The position numbers and the translations under genes are program-made. From positions 50,342 to 114,341 of the forward strand of contig CAXTIG010000018.1 of assembly GCA_964244295.1 (NCBI GenBank): DNA of 64,000 bases, written 5' to 3'. Shown one piece after another: positions 1 through 7,251 of this stretch. Within the stretch, counting starts at the first letter, position 1. The number at the start of each line of letters is the position of its first letter. Source of the stretch: JAJAZB01 sp964244295 (lineage in GTDB: Bacteria; Bacteroidota; Bacteroidia; Cytophagales; Spirosomataceae). The notes below the pieces were generated by a model that had not been told where the DNA came from, ran no database searches, and worked only from the letters and a program-made list of their open reading frames with translations.

Positions 1-743
1 ATGTTGGAGGAATACACCACGCCGCCCGTGCGGAGCGGAAAGGCCCGCCCCCCGGCGTAATCCAGGCCCGGCAGGTTTTCCTGCCGTTCGTTGACGGGCG
101 TGTGGCACACGTAGCAGGGCGCGATGCTGACGAGGTATTCGCCGTAGGCCAGGGTGTCTGACGGGTCGGGGCGTTTCATCGGTTCGGCCTTTTTCGGAAT
201 CGTGTTCATGATGAGGCTGAACGGAAAGGCCGGTTCCGACGGCTCGGTTTTCCCACCCACGGACGGCAGTGTGCGCAGGTAGGCAATGACCGACTTCACG
301 TCTTCGGGGTCCATTTTGCCGTAGCGGTCGTAGGGCATCAGCGGAAACATCGTTTTGCCGTGCTTGTTGACACCCGTGGTGATGGCCCGGTACAGTTCGC
401 CATCCGTCCAATCGCCCAGATTCACCGGGGTTAGGTTGGCCGACACAAACCGGCCCGGAAAGCCTTCCTCGGGCGGGAACACCTCGCCGCCACTGCCCTC
501 TTTCCCCAGCGCGACGGGCGCGGTGAACAGGTTGGCGTCCGTGCCGCTGTGGCAGTGCAGGCACACCAATACCGAGCGGGTCAGGTATTCACCGTGTTTG
601 ACGCGCTCCGGCGTGCGTTCCACGGTCAACTCCGGCGGGGAACCGACATCGGGCAGGGCGAATTTGACGTAACTGACCACACCGGCCACGGCCAGCACCA
701 GCACCGTGAGCACGATGCCGGTAATTTTGAGGGCTTTTTTCAT
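1..743 (-). CDS. Diheme c-type cytochrome, partial (3' end outside window)
   Basis: The reading frame opens at an ATG at 743 and runs off the window at base 1, so the C-terminus is missing; 247 full codons are visible. The N-terminus is a single hydrophobic segment (residues about 5-27) that works as a membrane anchor or signal. Two haem-binding CXXCH motifs are visible: CLHCH at 61-65 and CYVCH at about 210-214. The protein would therefore sit on the periplasmic side of the inner membrane and carry two covalent haems for electron transfer. The spacing of the motifs and the sequence around them fit the diheme cytochrome c family found beside dehydrogenases in Bacteroidota. The partner enzyme is not visible because it would lie beyond the window edge. 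The neighbour at 904 is divergent. Confidence 0.85.
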   Translation of the reverse strand, partial: MKKALKITGIVLTVLVLAVAGVVSYVKFALPDVGSPPELTVERTPERVKHGEYLTRSVLVCLHCHSGTDANLFTAPVALGKEGSGGEVFPPEEGFPGRFVSANLTPVNLGDWTDGELYRAITTGVNKHGKTMFPLMPYDRYGKMDPEDVKSVIAYLRTLPSVGGKTEPSEPAFPFSLIMNTIPKKAEPMKRPDPSDTLAYGEYLVSIAPCYVCHTPVNERQENLPGLDYAGGRAFPLRTGGVVYSSN

Positions 744-830
744 GGTAAATGAAGAGGAATTGATGAAAAACAGGGAGGTTAAGAAACGGCGGCAACTAAC
801 GGATTTTGTCTGTCAAAATCAAGGTCTTCA

Positions 831-850
831 CCCGGCGTTTCTTCGCCGGG
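831..850. other. Short hairpin in the divergent intergenic region
   Basis: A 7-bp perfect stem (CCCGGCG / CGCCGGG) with a 6-nt loop lies between the divergent cytochrome c gene and the gene at 904. It has no T-run and so is not an obvious terminator. It could be an operator or a mini-repeat; nothing in the sequence decides this. Confidence 0.35.
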
Positions 851-903
851 AAAAGCTGCCAAACCCGTAACTTGCCGCCCTGAATCGTTTCTCACCGAAA
901 CCC

Positions 904-1839
904 ATGTTCGTTCGTCGCCATTTTCTCCTGCTCGTGGCCGCGTTGGCCGTCGCCGTGGCGCTGTTCAAGGGCGCGACCGTCTGGCAGCGCGAACCGTCCG
1001 CCACCACGCCCGCCGTGCCCACGCCCGACGAGGCTTTCCGCCGCTATTGGTACAACGGCCAGGCCGAACTGACCAGCTATGACCTCCAGCAGGTGCGCTA
1101 CGGGCAGGTCAATCCCGGCGAAGCGGTGCTGATTTTCGTCACCGAAGATTTCCGCACCGACAAGCAAGTGAAGCTAGAATCGGACGATCGCAGCAAGGCC
1201 ACGTCGATTTTGAAACTAAACCAGGTGCGCAAGTTCAAAACGGGCATTTACGACTACTCCACGATGACTTCGGTGTTTATGCCGGTGGACCTACGCCTGT
1301 TTCCGCACGCGCTCAAAACCACCACCTCGGTGCAGGAATGGTGCGGACACGTGTACGCACAACTCAACCTCCGGGGCCGGGAATACCACCTCACGAGCCA
1401 TTCGTACTTTGAGAAAGAAGCGGATGCGGAAACGAGTTTCCCCCGCGCCTGGCTCGAAGACGAACTCTGGACGCGCCTGCGCCTCAGCCCCGAAACCCTG
1501 CCCACGGGCGAGTTGGAAGTCGTGCCCAGCTTACTCTCCAGCCGCCTCGGCCACCGCGAACCCCAACCCGAAGCCGCCACCGCCGCCCTGAGCGACTCGA
1601 CGATTGGTGGCGCGAACCTACGGGTGTACACGCTGCGGTACCCGGCGCTGCAACGCCGACTGGCGTTATTTTTCGAGAAACAATCTCCGTTCGCGCTGGT
1701 GGGTTGGGAGGAGACGGCCCCGGAAAAAGGCAAGCTGATGACCACCCGCGCCACCCGCCGCCGCACCCTGCGCAACCCCTACTGGCAGCACAACCAGCCG
1801 GTGGATGGGGTGCTGAGGGATAGTTTAAAATTGCAGTGA
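904..1839 (+). CDS. Conserved exported protein of Bacteroidota, function unknown
   Basis: 311 residues. The N-terminus (residues 5-24) is a hydrophobic signal or anchor segment with no lipobox Cys, so the protein is probably periplasmic or anchored. The body holds the pattern 'YWYNGQAELTSY' followed by 'EAVLIFVTEDF', 'ATSILKLN', 'KFKTGIYDYS' and 'SVFMPVD'. I recall these from a family of Bacteroidota lipoprotein-like proteins that databases sometimes mislabel as 'septum formation inhibitor Maf'. It lacks any Maf nucleotide pyrophosphatase motif, so I do not carry that name over. No catalytic motif is recognisable. It is transcribed away from the cytochrome c gene and ends just before a large palindromic repeat. 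Confidence 0.75.
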   Translation: MFVRRHFLLLVAALAVAVALFKGATVWQREPSATTPAVPTPDEAFRRYWYNGQAELTSYDLQQVRYGQVNPGEAVLIFVTEDFRTDKQVKLESDDRSKATSILKLNQVRKFKTGIYDYSTMTSVFMPVDLRLFPHALKTTTSVQEWCGHVYAQLNLRGREYHLTSHSYFEKEADAETSFPRAWLEDELWTRLRLSPETLPTGELEVVPSLLSSRLGHREPQPEAATAALSDSTIGGANLRVYTLRYPALQRRLALFFEKQSPFALVGWEETAPEKGKLMTTRATRRRTLRNPYWQHNQPVDGVLRDSLKLQ

Positions 1840-1852
1840 GGCCTCTCCCCAA

Positions 1853-2051
1853 CGCGTCATTGCGAGCGAAGGCGTTGGGAATGAGTGAAACGAAATTCCC
1901 AACGCCGGAGCGCGGCAATCCCCTACCGGAGACCGAAATAGGTTTGGGCAAGTACTTGGTTTTCGCACTCTTGGCTTCGGGAGGGGATTGCTTCGCTCCG
2001 ATTGGAAAACTTCGTTTCACTCGTTTTCCAATCTCCGCTCGCAATGACGCG
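1853..2051. repeat. Palindromic repeat family A, copy 1
   Basis: A 199-bp imperfect palindrome between the exported protein and fdhD. The outer arms (1853-1868 and 2036-2051) are perfect 16-bp complements that begin with CGCGTCATTGCGAGCG. Inner arms carry GCAATCCCCT / AGGGGATTGC. The centre resembles that of copy 3 at 39.8 kb (ATAG..TGGG.AAGTACT). Sequences between the arms differ between copies. See also 22862-23114 and 39810-39961. Confidence 0.85.
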
Positions 2052-2084
2052 ATTTTAGAAAGCTTTTAATTTTCCTGAGTAATC

Positions 2085-2990
2085 ATGCTCCCCATCGCCC
2101 CCGTCACCATCCTGAAGTTTTCCGGCGAGGAGGCCAGCGAGCAACCCGACCTGCTGGCCGTGGAAGAGCCGCTCGAAATCCGCCTGGGCTTCGGCCCGCC
2201 ACAAGAGCGCCAGCAACGCAGCCTCTCGGTCACCATGCGCACGCCCGGCCACGACGAAGAACTGGCGCTGGGTTTTTTACTGACCGAGGGAATTATCGAA
2301 AATCCCGCCCAACTCTTCAGCCTGAAGCACTGCACCGACGCGGGCCGGGCCGAAGTCGGGAACATCATCCGCGCCGAACTTCGTCCGGAGGTGACGGTGG
2401 ATTGGGTACGCTTGCAGCGAAATTTTTACACCTCCTCCAGTTGCGGGGTTTGCGGCAAAGCTTCCATCGAAGCCGTTCACGCCGTGTCCTGTCCCATCCT
2501 GCCCGCTCCCGAACCCTGGCTCAACGCCGACCTGCTGGGACAACTGCCCGCCCAACTCCGCCAGCACCAGGCCGTGTTTGCCCACACGGGTGGCCTCCAC
2601 GCGGCGGCGCTGTTCAACCAAACGGGCTGCATCACGCTGCTCCGCGAAGACGTAGGTCGGCACAATGCCCTCGACAAACTCCTCGGCGCGGCGACCCGGC
2701 GCGGTGGGTGGCCGCTACACCGGCACGGCCTGCTGTTGAGCGGCCGAATCAGTTTTGAGTTGGTGCAAAAATCCCTCGCCGCCGGGTTGCCCGCGCTGGT
2801 GGCGGTGGGCGCGCCGTCGAGTCTGGCCGTGCAGTTGGCCGAGTCGGCGGGGCAGACGCTGGTTGGGTTTCTGCGGGAAGGGCGGATGAATGTGTACTGC
2901 GGGGCGGGGCGGATTCGGAAGGTTGAAGAGGCGAATTGTCATCCCGACGAAGGAGGGATCTCGTCGACCTTGCAGACCCCTTGCCGATAG
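2085..2990 (+). CDS. fdhD: Formate dehydrogenase accessory sulfurtransferase FdhD
   Basis: 301 residues. FdhD moves sulfur from a cysteine desulfurase onto the molybdenum cofactor of formate-dehydrogenase-type enzymes in the cytoplasm. The signature is clear: 'RTPGHDEELALGFLLTEGI' at about 52-70, then the catalytic cysteine pair C120-G-V-C123, then 'REDVGRHNALDKLLG' at about 188-202 and a GRISFELVQK-type helix. Its likely client, the FdhF/YdeP molybdoenzyme, begins about 100 bp downstream on the same strand. An oddity is that the last 18 residues (NCHPDEGG... to the stop) are encoded by the left arm of a palindromic repeat (family B). The native C-terminus therefore probably ended near 'RKVEEA' and the repeat supplied a new stop codon. 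Confidence 0.95.
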   Translation: MLPIAPVTILKFSGEEASEQPDLLAVEEPLEIRLGFGPPQERQQRSLSVTMRTPGHDEELALGFLLTEGIIENPAQLFSLKHCTDAGRAEVGNIIRAELRPEVTVDWVRLQRNFYTSSSCGVCGKASIEAVHAVSCPILPAPEPWLNADLLGQLPAQLRQHQAVFAHTGGLHAAALFNQTGCITLLREDVGRHNALDKLLGAATRRGGWPLHRHGLLLSGRISFELVQKSLAAGLPALVAVGAPSSLAVQLAESAGQTLVGFLREGRMNVYCGAGRIRKVEEANCHPDEGGISSTLQTPCR

Positions 2991-3037
2991 CCAACCGACT
3001 CAGTATCCTAACGAGATCCCTCCTTCGTCGGGATGGC
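2937..3037. repeat. Palindromic repeat family B, copy 1 (overlaps fdhD 3' end)
   Basis: About 100 bp with arms of the type GTCATCCCGACGAAGGAGG / CCTCCTTCGTCGGGAT, an adjacent ATCTCGT / ACGAGAT stem and a loop containing CTTGCCGATAGCC. That loop motif is repeated in copies at 20670 and 33079. The left half is translated as the end of FdhD. Confidence 0.9.
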
Positions 3038-3091
3038 AACTCCATTTTTTAGCACCTCAAGCCTGGTCAAACCCTAAAACTTCTCCAACCC

Positions 3092-5401
3092 ATGAACAAC
3101 CGCCCCCCCGAAACCTTCACCGGCCTGCGCCTCGCCACCGGCGACGACGTGGCGGCGGGCTACACGGCCGTTTTTTCCTCGTTCCGGCACGTCTTCGGCG
3201 GCACCAACCTGCTGCGCGGCAACCTGGCGTTGTTGAAGTTAAATCAGAAAAATGGCTTCGACTGCCCCAGTTGCGCCTGGCCTGACCCCGATGGGCACCG
3301 TTCGCTCGTGGCCGAATACTGCGAAAGCGGCGCGAAGGCCGTGGCCGACGAAGTCGTGACCAAACACACTGCCTCACCGGTGCTGTTTCAGCGGTATTCG
3401 GTGGACGAACTTTCCCAGAAATCAGAATACTGGCTGGGGCAGCAGGGGCGGCTTACCCACCCGATGGTGCTGCGCGAGGGCGCGACACACTACGAAAAAA
3501 TTAGTTGGGACGATGCCTTTGAATTGGTCGGGAAACACCTGAGGGCGCTGGCTTCGCCCAACGAAGCGGTGTTTTACACTTCCGGTCGGACGAGCAACGA
3601 AGCGGCGTTTTTGTACCAGCTTTTCATCCGCGCCTACGGCACCAACAACCTGCCCGACTGCTCGAATATGTGCCACGAAAGCACGACTGAGGCCCTCACC
3701 GAAACGCTGGGCATCGGCAAGGCGAGCATCAAACTCGATGATTTCGAGAAAGCTGAAGTCATTGTGATTTTGGGTCAAAATCCCGGCACCAACGCCCCCC
3801 GGATGATGACGGCCCTCGAAGCGGGCAAGCGCAACGGCGCGAAAATCATCGCCATCAACCCGCTTCTCGAAACCGGCCTGCTGGCCTTTCGCAACCCCCA
3901 GGGCCTGCACGACCTGGTCACGCCCGGTGGCACCAAACTCGCCGACGTGTACCTCCAACTGCGCATCAACGGCGATATGCAGTTGCTGAAAGCCCTGCTC
4001 AAACTCTTGCTCGAAGCCGAGGCCCAACGCCCCGGAGAAGTGCTCGACCAGGAGTTTATTGCTAAAAAAACGACGGGATTTGAAGAACTGAAAGCCGACC
4101 TCGAACGCTACGCGCTCGACGACCTCGCCGAGCAGTGCGGTGTTCCACTGCCCCAGCTCCGCGAAGCCGCCGACCTGCTGGCGCGGCATCGGCGCATCAT
4201 CGTTTGCTGGGCAATGGGCCTGACGCAGCACAAAAATGCGGTGCAGAGCATTCGCGAAATCATCAACCTGCTGCTGCTCAAGGGCAGCATCGGTCTGCCA
4301 GGGGCGGGGGCCTGCCCGGTGCGCGGGCACAGCAACGTGCAGGGCGACCGCACGATGGGTATTTACGAAAAACCTAAGCCGGAATTTTTGGATAAACTCA
4401 AAGAAGTGTTCGGCTTCGAGCCGCCGCGTAATCATGGCTACAGCACCGTGGAGGCCGTCGAGGCGCTGCACAACGGGCGGGCGAAGGTGTTCGTGGCGAT
4501 GGGCGGGAATTTCGTGTCCGCCGTTTCCGATACCGACTTTACTTCGGAAGCCATGCGCCGGGCGGAGTTGAGCGTTCAGGTTTCGACCAAACTCAACCGC
4601 AGCCACTTGGTGACGGGCAAAACGGCGCTGATTCTGCCCTGCCTGGGCCGCAGCGACGAAGACCCCCAGGCCAGCGGCCCGCAGTTTGTGACGATGGAAA
4701 ATACCACCGGCGTGGTGCATCAGTCGCACGGCACGTTTGAACCCGTTTCAAAACACCTACGCAGCGAACCGGCCATCGTGGTGGGGCTGGCGAAAGCCAC
4801 GCTGGGCGAGAAATTTCCCGTGGACTGGGACGAGTTGGTGGGCAACTACGACCGCATTCGCGACTTGATTGAGAAAACCTTGAAGGGCTTCGAGAATTTC
4901 AACCAGCGGGTGCGCGAGTCGGGCGGTTTTTACCTGCCCAACTCCCCGCGTCAGGGCAACTTCGACACGCCGGATGGCAAAGCGAAGTTTACCGTCAACG
5001 CCCCGACGGTCTGGAAGTTGAAACCGGGGGAATTTTTGCTGATGAGCATTCGCAGCCACGACCAGTTCAACACCACGATTTACGGCCTCAACGACCGCTA
5101 CCGGGGTATTTACAACGAGCGCCGGGTGCTGATGATGAACGAAGCCGACATCGCGGCAGCGGGCTTGCGGAAATATCAGGTCGTGCATCTGCACAGCCAC
5201 TACGGCGGGAAAACCCGCACGGCGCGGCGGTTTATCATCGTGCCCTACCGGATTCCGACGGGTTGCCTGGCGGCGTATTTTCCCGAAACCAACCCGCTCA
5301 TTCCCATCGGCGAGTACGCCGAGCGGAGTTTCACGCCCATCTCCAAATCCATCGTCGTGACGGTGGAGGGGTTGGACGAAGTGGCGGAGGTCAGTCGATA
5401 G
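3092..5401 (+). CDS. FdhF/YdeP family molybdopterin oxidoreductase
   Basis: 769 residues. It is a soluble cytoplasmic enzyme of the formate-dehydrogenase-alpha-like YdeP family, which binds bis-MGD. The N-terminal 'FDCPSCAWPDPDG' (C58, C61) is typical of this family and replaces a normal four-Cys 4Fe-4S motif. Further marks are 'EAVFYTSGRTSNEAAFLYQ', 'DCSNMCHEST' near residue 195, 'VIVILGQNPGTNAPRM', 'GLPGAGACPVRGHSNVQGDRTMG' written here in pieces of the same run, and a C-terminal molybdopterin dinucleotide-binding domain (last 120 residues). There is no in-frame TGA, so no selenocysteine. It follows fdhD, and no iron-sulfur or membrane subunit is present, which is normal for YdeP-type enzymes. 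The physiological substrate is not established for the family. The stop codon lies in the arm of a small palindrome. Confidence 0.92.
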   Translation: MNNRPPETFTGLRLATGDDVAAGYTAVFSSFRHVFGGTNLLRGNLALLKLNQKNGFDCPSCAWPDPDGHRSLVAEYCESGAKAVADEVVTKHTASPVLFQRYSVDELSQKSEYWLGQQGRLTHPMVLREGATHYEKISWDDAFELVGKHLRALASPNEAVFYTSGRTSNEAAFLYQLFIRAYGTNNLPDCSNMCHESTTEALTETLGIGKASIKLDDFEKAEVIVILGQNPGTNAPRMMTALEAGKRNGAKIIAINPLLETGLLAFRNPQGLHDLVTPGGTKLADVYLQLRINGDMQLLKALLKLLLEAEAQRPGEVLDQEFIAKKTTGFEELKADLERYALDDLAEQCGVPLPQLREAADLLARHRRIIVCWAMGLTQHKNAVQSIREIINLLLLKGSIGLPGAGACPVRGHSNVQGDRTMGIYEKPKPEFLDKLKEVFGFEPPRNHGYSTVEAVEALHNGRAKVFVAMGGNFVSAVSDTDFTSEAMRRAELSVQVSTKLNRSHLVTGKTALILPCLGRSDEDPQASGPQFVTMENTTGVVHQSHGTFEPVSKHLRSEPAIVVGLAKATLGEKFPVDWDELVGNYDRIRDLIEKTLKGFENFNQRVRESGGFYLPNSPRQGNFDTPDGKAKFTVNAPTVWKLKPGEFLLMSIRSHDQFNTTIYGLNDRYRGIYNERRVLMMNEADIAAAGLRKYQVVHLHSHYGGKTRTARRFIIVPYRIPTGCLAAYFPETNPLIPIGEYAERSFTPISKSIVVTVEGLDEVAEVSR

Positions 5402-5452
5402 TCGTTAGATTTCAAAAATTACTAACGACTGTCGACCAATGACTATCGACTT
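5392..5452. repeat. Imperfect palindrome at the end of the FdhF-like gene
   Basis: Left arm GTCGATAGTCGTTAG (5394-5408) pairs with CTAACGACTGTCGAC (5422-5436, one mismatch), and a second GACTATCGACT follows at 5441-5451. The left arm contains the stop codon of the molybdoenzyme. It could help end transcription, but no long T-run follows. Confidence 0.6.
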
Positions 5453-5641
5453 TTAGCCCCCCACGTACTTCTCGTTTTCCTTTACTTTTTTGTGTTCTTT
5501 TTTCTCCAACTCTTTCTGCGGGGTGACGGGCTGGTTCGTGTCGTTGGAATCGCTGGCCTGGTTGGGGCTTTGGGTCGAGCCGTCGCTGAGTTCGCCCAAA
5601 TCGCCTAAGGTTGGCTTGGGTTTAGCGGGAGTGGTTGCCAT
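5453..5641 (-). CDS. Small hydrophilic hypothetical protein
   Basis: 62 residues, very polar and without hydrophobic segments: Pro/Ser/Thr/Asn-rich in the first 40 residues, then a lysine/glutamate run (KELEKKEHKKVKENEKY). It is probably disordered. I do not recognise the family. The region is otherwise empty and the neighbouring gene at 5831 encodes another polar disordered protein, followed by a YciF-like protein. A stress-related small protein is a plausible but unproven reading. It could also be non-coding. Confidence 0.45.
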   Translation of the reverse strand: MATTPAKPKPTLGDLGELSDGSTQSPNQASDSNDTNQPVTPQKELEKKEHKKVKENEKYVGG

Positions 5642-5830
5642 TTTTTTTGTGGTTTTGGGGGAAAGTGTTCAAAAAAAACGCGCCTGTGTTTGCTTGTGCC
5701 CGTCTGGTGTCCTGCCGGACCCAGGCAGATGCGGACGACAGGATTCCGGGAAAAATTTCCCCAATCCTCCGCCGGATGGCACTGATTTTTTGCGGCACCC
5801 CTCCGTACTCATCCATTCCAACTAAAAATC

Positions 5831-6361
5831 ATGAATCCAGATACCAACCAAGCCCCCGACACCGCCGACGGTAGCACCGGCCAACTCACCGATTCCAACG
5901 CCCAACCCAAGCCCCGGATTCCCAAGGAAATGGCTTACGTGGGGGTCAGCAACAGTGAACTCGAAGAAATCGGGGCCGAAACCTACCACGGCACCGGCGA
6001 TACCTACCACCGAACCGACATCCAGGATATGAAGGATGCCATCATCACCAACGAAAACATGACGGCGGCAGGTCCGGCCACCTTCGAGCCGGGTACCGAC
6101 CAGCGCGGCGAAACCAACGACGTGCAGCAGCGCAGCGAAGACGGCGACAGCGGCTACGGCGACAGCGACGCCGACAACCAGGGCCTCGACGACGCGGGCG
6201 ATGGCGACCCTGCCACCCCCAACACGACCGACGGTGAATACGAAAATCAGATGAACAAGCCGCAGGCCCCCCGGCAGCATGGCAGCGGTTCGAAAGGCGA
6301 AGACGACGAAGCGGGCACAACCCCCGACGCCAACAACAGCCAGCAGTCGAAACTGGGGTAG
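5831..6361 (+). CDS. Acidic, low-complexity hypothetical protein
   Basis: 176 residues with no membrane segment. The first 45 residues are Asp/Thr/Pro-rich. A more ordered-looking stretch follows (about 36-90: 'MAYVGVSNSELEEIGAETY' then 'YHRTDIQDMKDAIITNENM'), then a strongly acidic, Gly/Asp-rich tail (about 95-176). No known domain is visible. Codon use is like the neighbours and the start ATG is well placed. The gene lies 146 bp upstream of a YciF-type protein, whose family is stress-induced in other bacteria, so this may be a stress or desiccation protein. Function is unassigned. Confidence 0.65.
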   Translation: MNPDTNQAPDTADGSTGQLTDSNAQPKPRIPKEMAYVGVSNSELEEIGAETYHGTGDTYHRTDIQDMKDAIITNENMTAAGPATFEPGTDQRGETNDVQQRSEDGDSGYGDSDADNQGLDDAGDGDPATPNTTDGEYENQMNKPQAPRQHGSGSKGEDDEAGTTPDANNSQQSKLG

Positions 6362-6507
6362 TGGGTAGGAGCTTCCTCAATTTTGGGGCGGCGGGGCGGC
6401 GAAACGGCCAGCCTCGCCGCCCTTCGGCGTTATTCCGGACGCTGGCAAAGCTTTTTTATCGAGCCGACCGTCACAAACACAGCATCAACTTAAAACCTAA
6501 ACTTGTC

Positions 6508-7050
6508 ATGGCTACCCTAACGGATCAAATCAAAGGCTTTTTCAACGAAGAAGAACAAACCTCCTTGCGGGGACTTTTCATCGAAGAACTCCAGGATATT
6601 TATTGGGCGGAAAACCATTTGGTAGATGCCCTGCCCAAAATGGCCGAGGCCTCCACGTCGAGTCAACTGCGCCAGGGTTTCGAGACGCACTTGCAGGAAA
6701 CCAAAAATCAGGTGGAGCGCCTGGAGCGCGTGTTCCGTTCGATTGGCGAAGAGCCGGAATCGAAAAAATGCCAGGCCATGAGTGGTTTGGTCAAGGAAGC
6801 CGAAGAACTGATTTCGGATACCGCCGATGGCTCGATGGTGCGCGACGCCGCCCTGATTGCCGGTGCTCAGAAAGTGGAACACTACGAAATTGCTACCTAC
6901 GGTACGCTCCGCACCTTCGCCCAGATTCTGGGCTACACCGAAGCCGCCCAACTTCTCCAGCAAACGCTGGATGAAGAAGGGGCCACGGACAAAAAACTGA
7001 CGCAAATCGCCGAGTCGTTCGTCAACGCGCAAGCGAAGCAGGAACATTGA
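6508..7050 (+). CDS. YciE/YciF ferritin-like family protein (DUF892)
   Basis: 180 residues. The chosen ATG at 6508 starts 'MATLTDQIKGFF', matching the family; an upstream in-frame ATG at 6361 would add an unrelated Arg-rich stretch overlapping the previous stop codon. The four-helix ferritin-like fold shows as 'LFIEELQDIYWAENHLVDALPKM' (split here across helix 1), 'GFETHLQETKNQVERLERVF' and 'AAQKVEHYEIATYG'-type helices. Conserved Glu/His positions (E in LQDIYWAE, E and H in FETHLQET, E-H-Y in KVEHYE) could bind a di-metal centre. YciF proteins are cytoplasmic and stress-related in Enterobacteria. A strong terminator follows. Confidence 0.9.
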   Translation: MATLTDQIKGFFNEEEQTSLRGLFIEELQDIYWAENHLVDALPKMAEASTSSQLRQGFETHLQETKNQVERLERVFRSIGEEPESKKCQAMSGLVKEAEELISDTADGSMVRDAALIAGAQKVEHYEIATYGTLRTFAQILGYTEAAQLLQQTLDEEGATDKKLTQIAESFVNAQAKQEH

Positions 7051-7082
7051 TGTCTTACTAGGTAGGTTAAAAGGTGGGAAGC

Positions 7083-7118
7083 AAAAAAGGCCCTCTGCGC
7101 TTGCGGAGGGCCTTTTTT
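7083..7118 (+). terminator. Rho-independent terminator after yciF-like gene
   Basis: Stem GGCCCTC / GAGGGCC with a short GC-rich apex, preceded by an A-run and followed by seven T residues, 33 bp after the stop codon of the ferritin-like gene. Confidence 0.85.
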
Positions 7119-7127
7119 TGGGATACT

Positions 7128-7244
7128 ATTCTGAAGCAAGGTGTCACGCTGAGCGGAGTCGAAGCGCCGGCTGGATGCAGGAAGTAATTTCCAAATTCCA
7201 GCCGGCGCTTCGACTCCGCTCAGCGTGACACCTTGCTTCAGAAT
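7128..7244. repeat. Palindromic repeat family D, copy 1
   Basis: 117 bp with two perfect 47-bp arms (7128-7174 and 7198-7244). The outer stem carries GTGTCACGCTGAGCGGAGTC and its complement; the inner stem GCGCCGGCTGG is site-specific. The 23-nt loop holds GGAAGTAATTTCC, a motif that recurs in related form in the loops at 34.4 kb and 61.2 kb. It sits between the convergent yciF-like and Gfo/Idh/MocA genes. Confidence 0.95.
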
Positions 7245-7251
7245 ATCTTTG

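Noticed and set aside
904..1839. Naming the exported protein a Maf septum inhibitor
   Set aside because: Some similar proteins carry this label, but the sequence has none of the Maf pyrophosphatase motifs.
3650..3690. Selenocysteine in the FdhF-like enzyme
   Set aside because: No in-frame TGA is present; the position reads through an ordinary Cys-His-Glu-Ser motif.
3422..4729. Long open frame of 435 codons on the minus strand opposite the FdhF-like gene
   Set aside because: It is antisense to a clearly conserved gene and has no recognisable motif; high G+C content makes such shadow frames common.
6361..6507. Upstream extension of the YciF-like protein to the ATG at 6361
   Set aside because: The added residues are unlike the family and overlap the stop of the preceding gene; the ATG at 6508 fits the family start.
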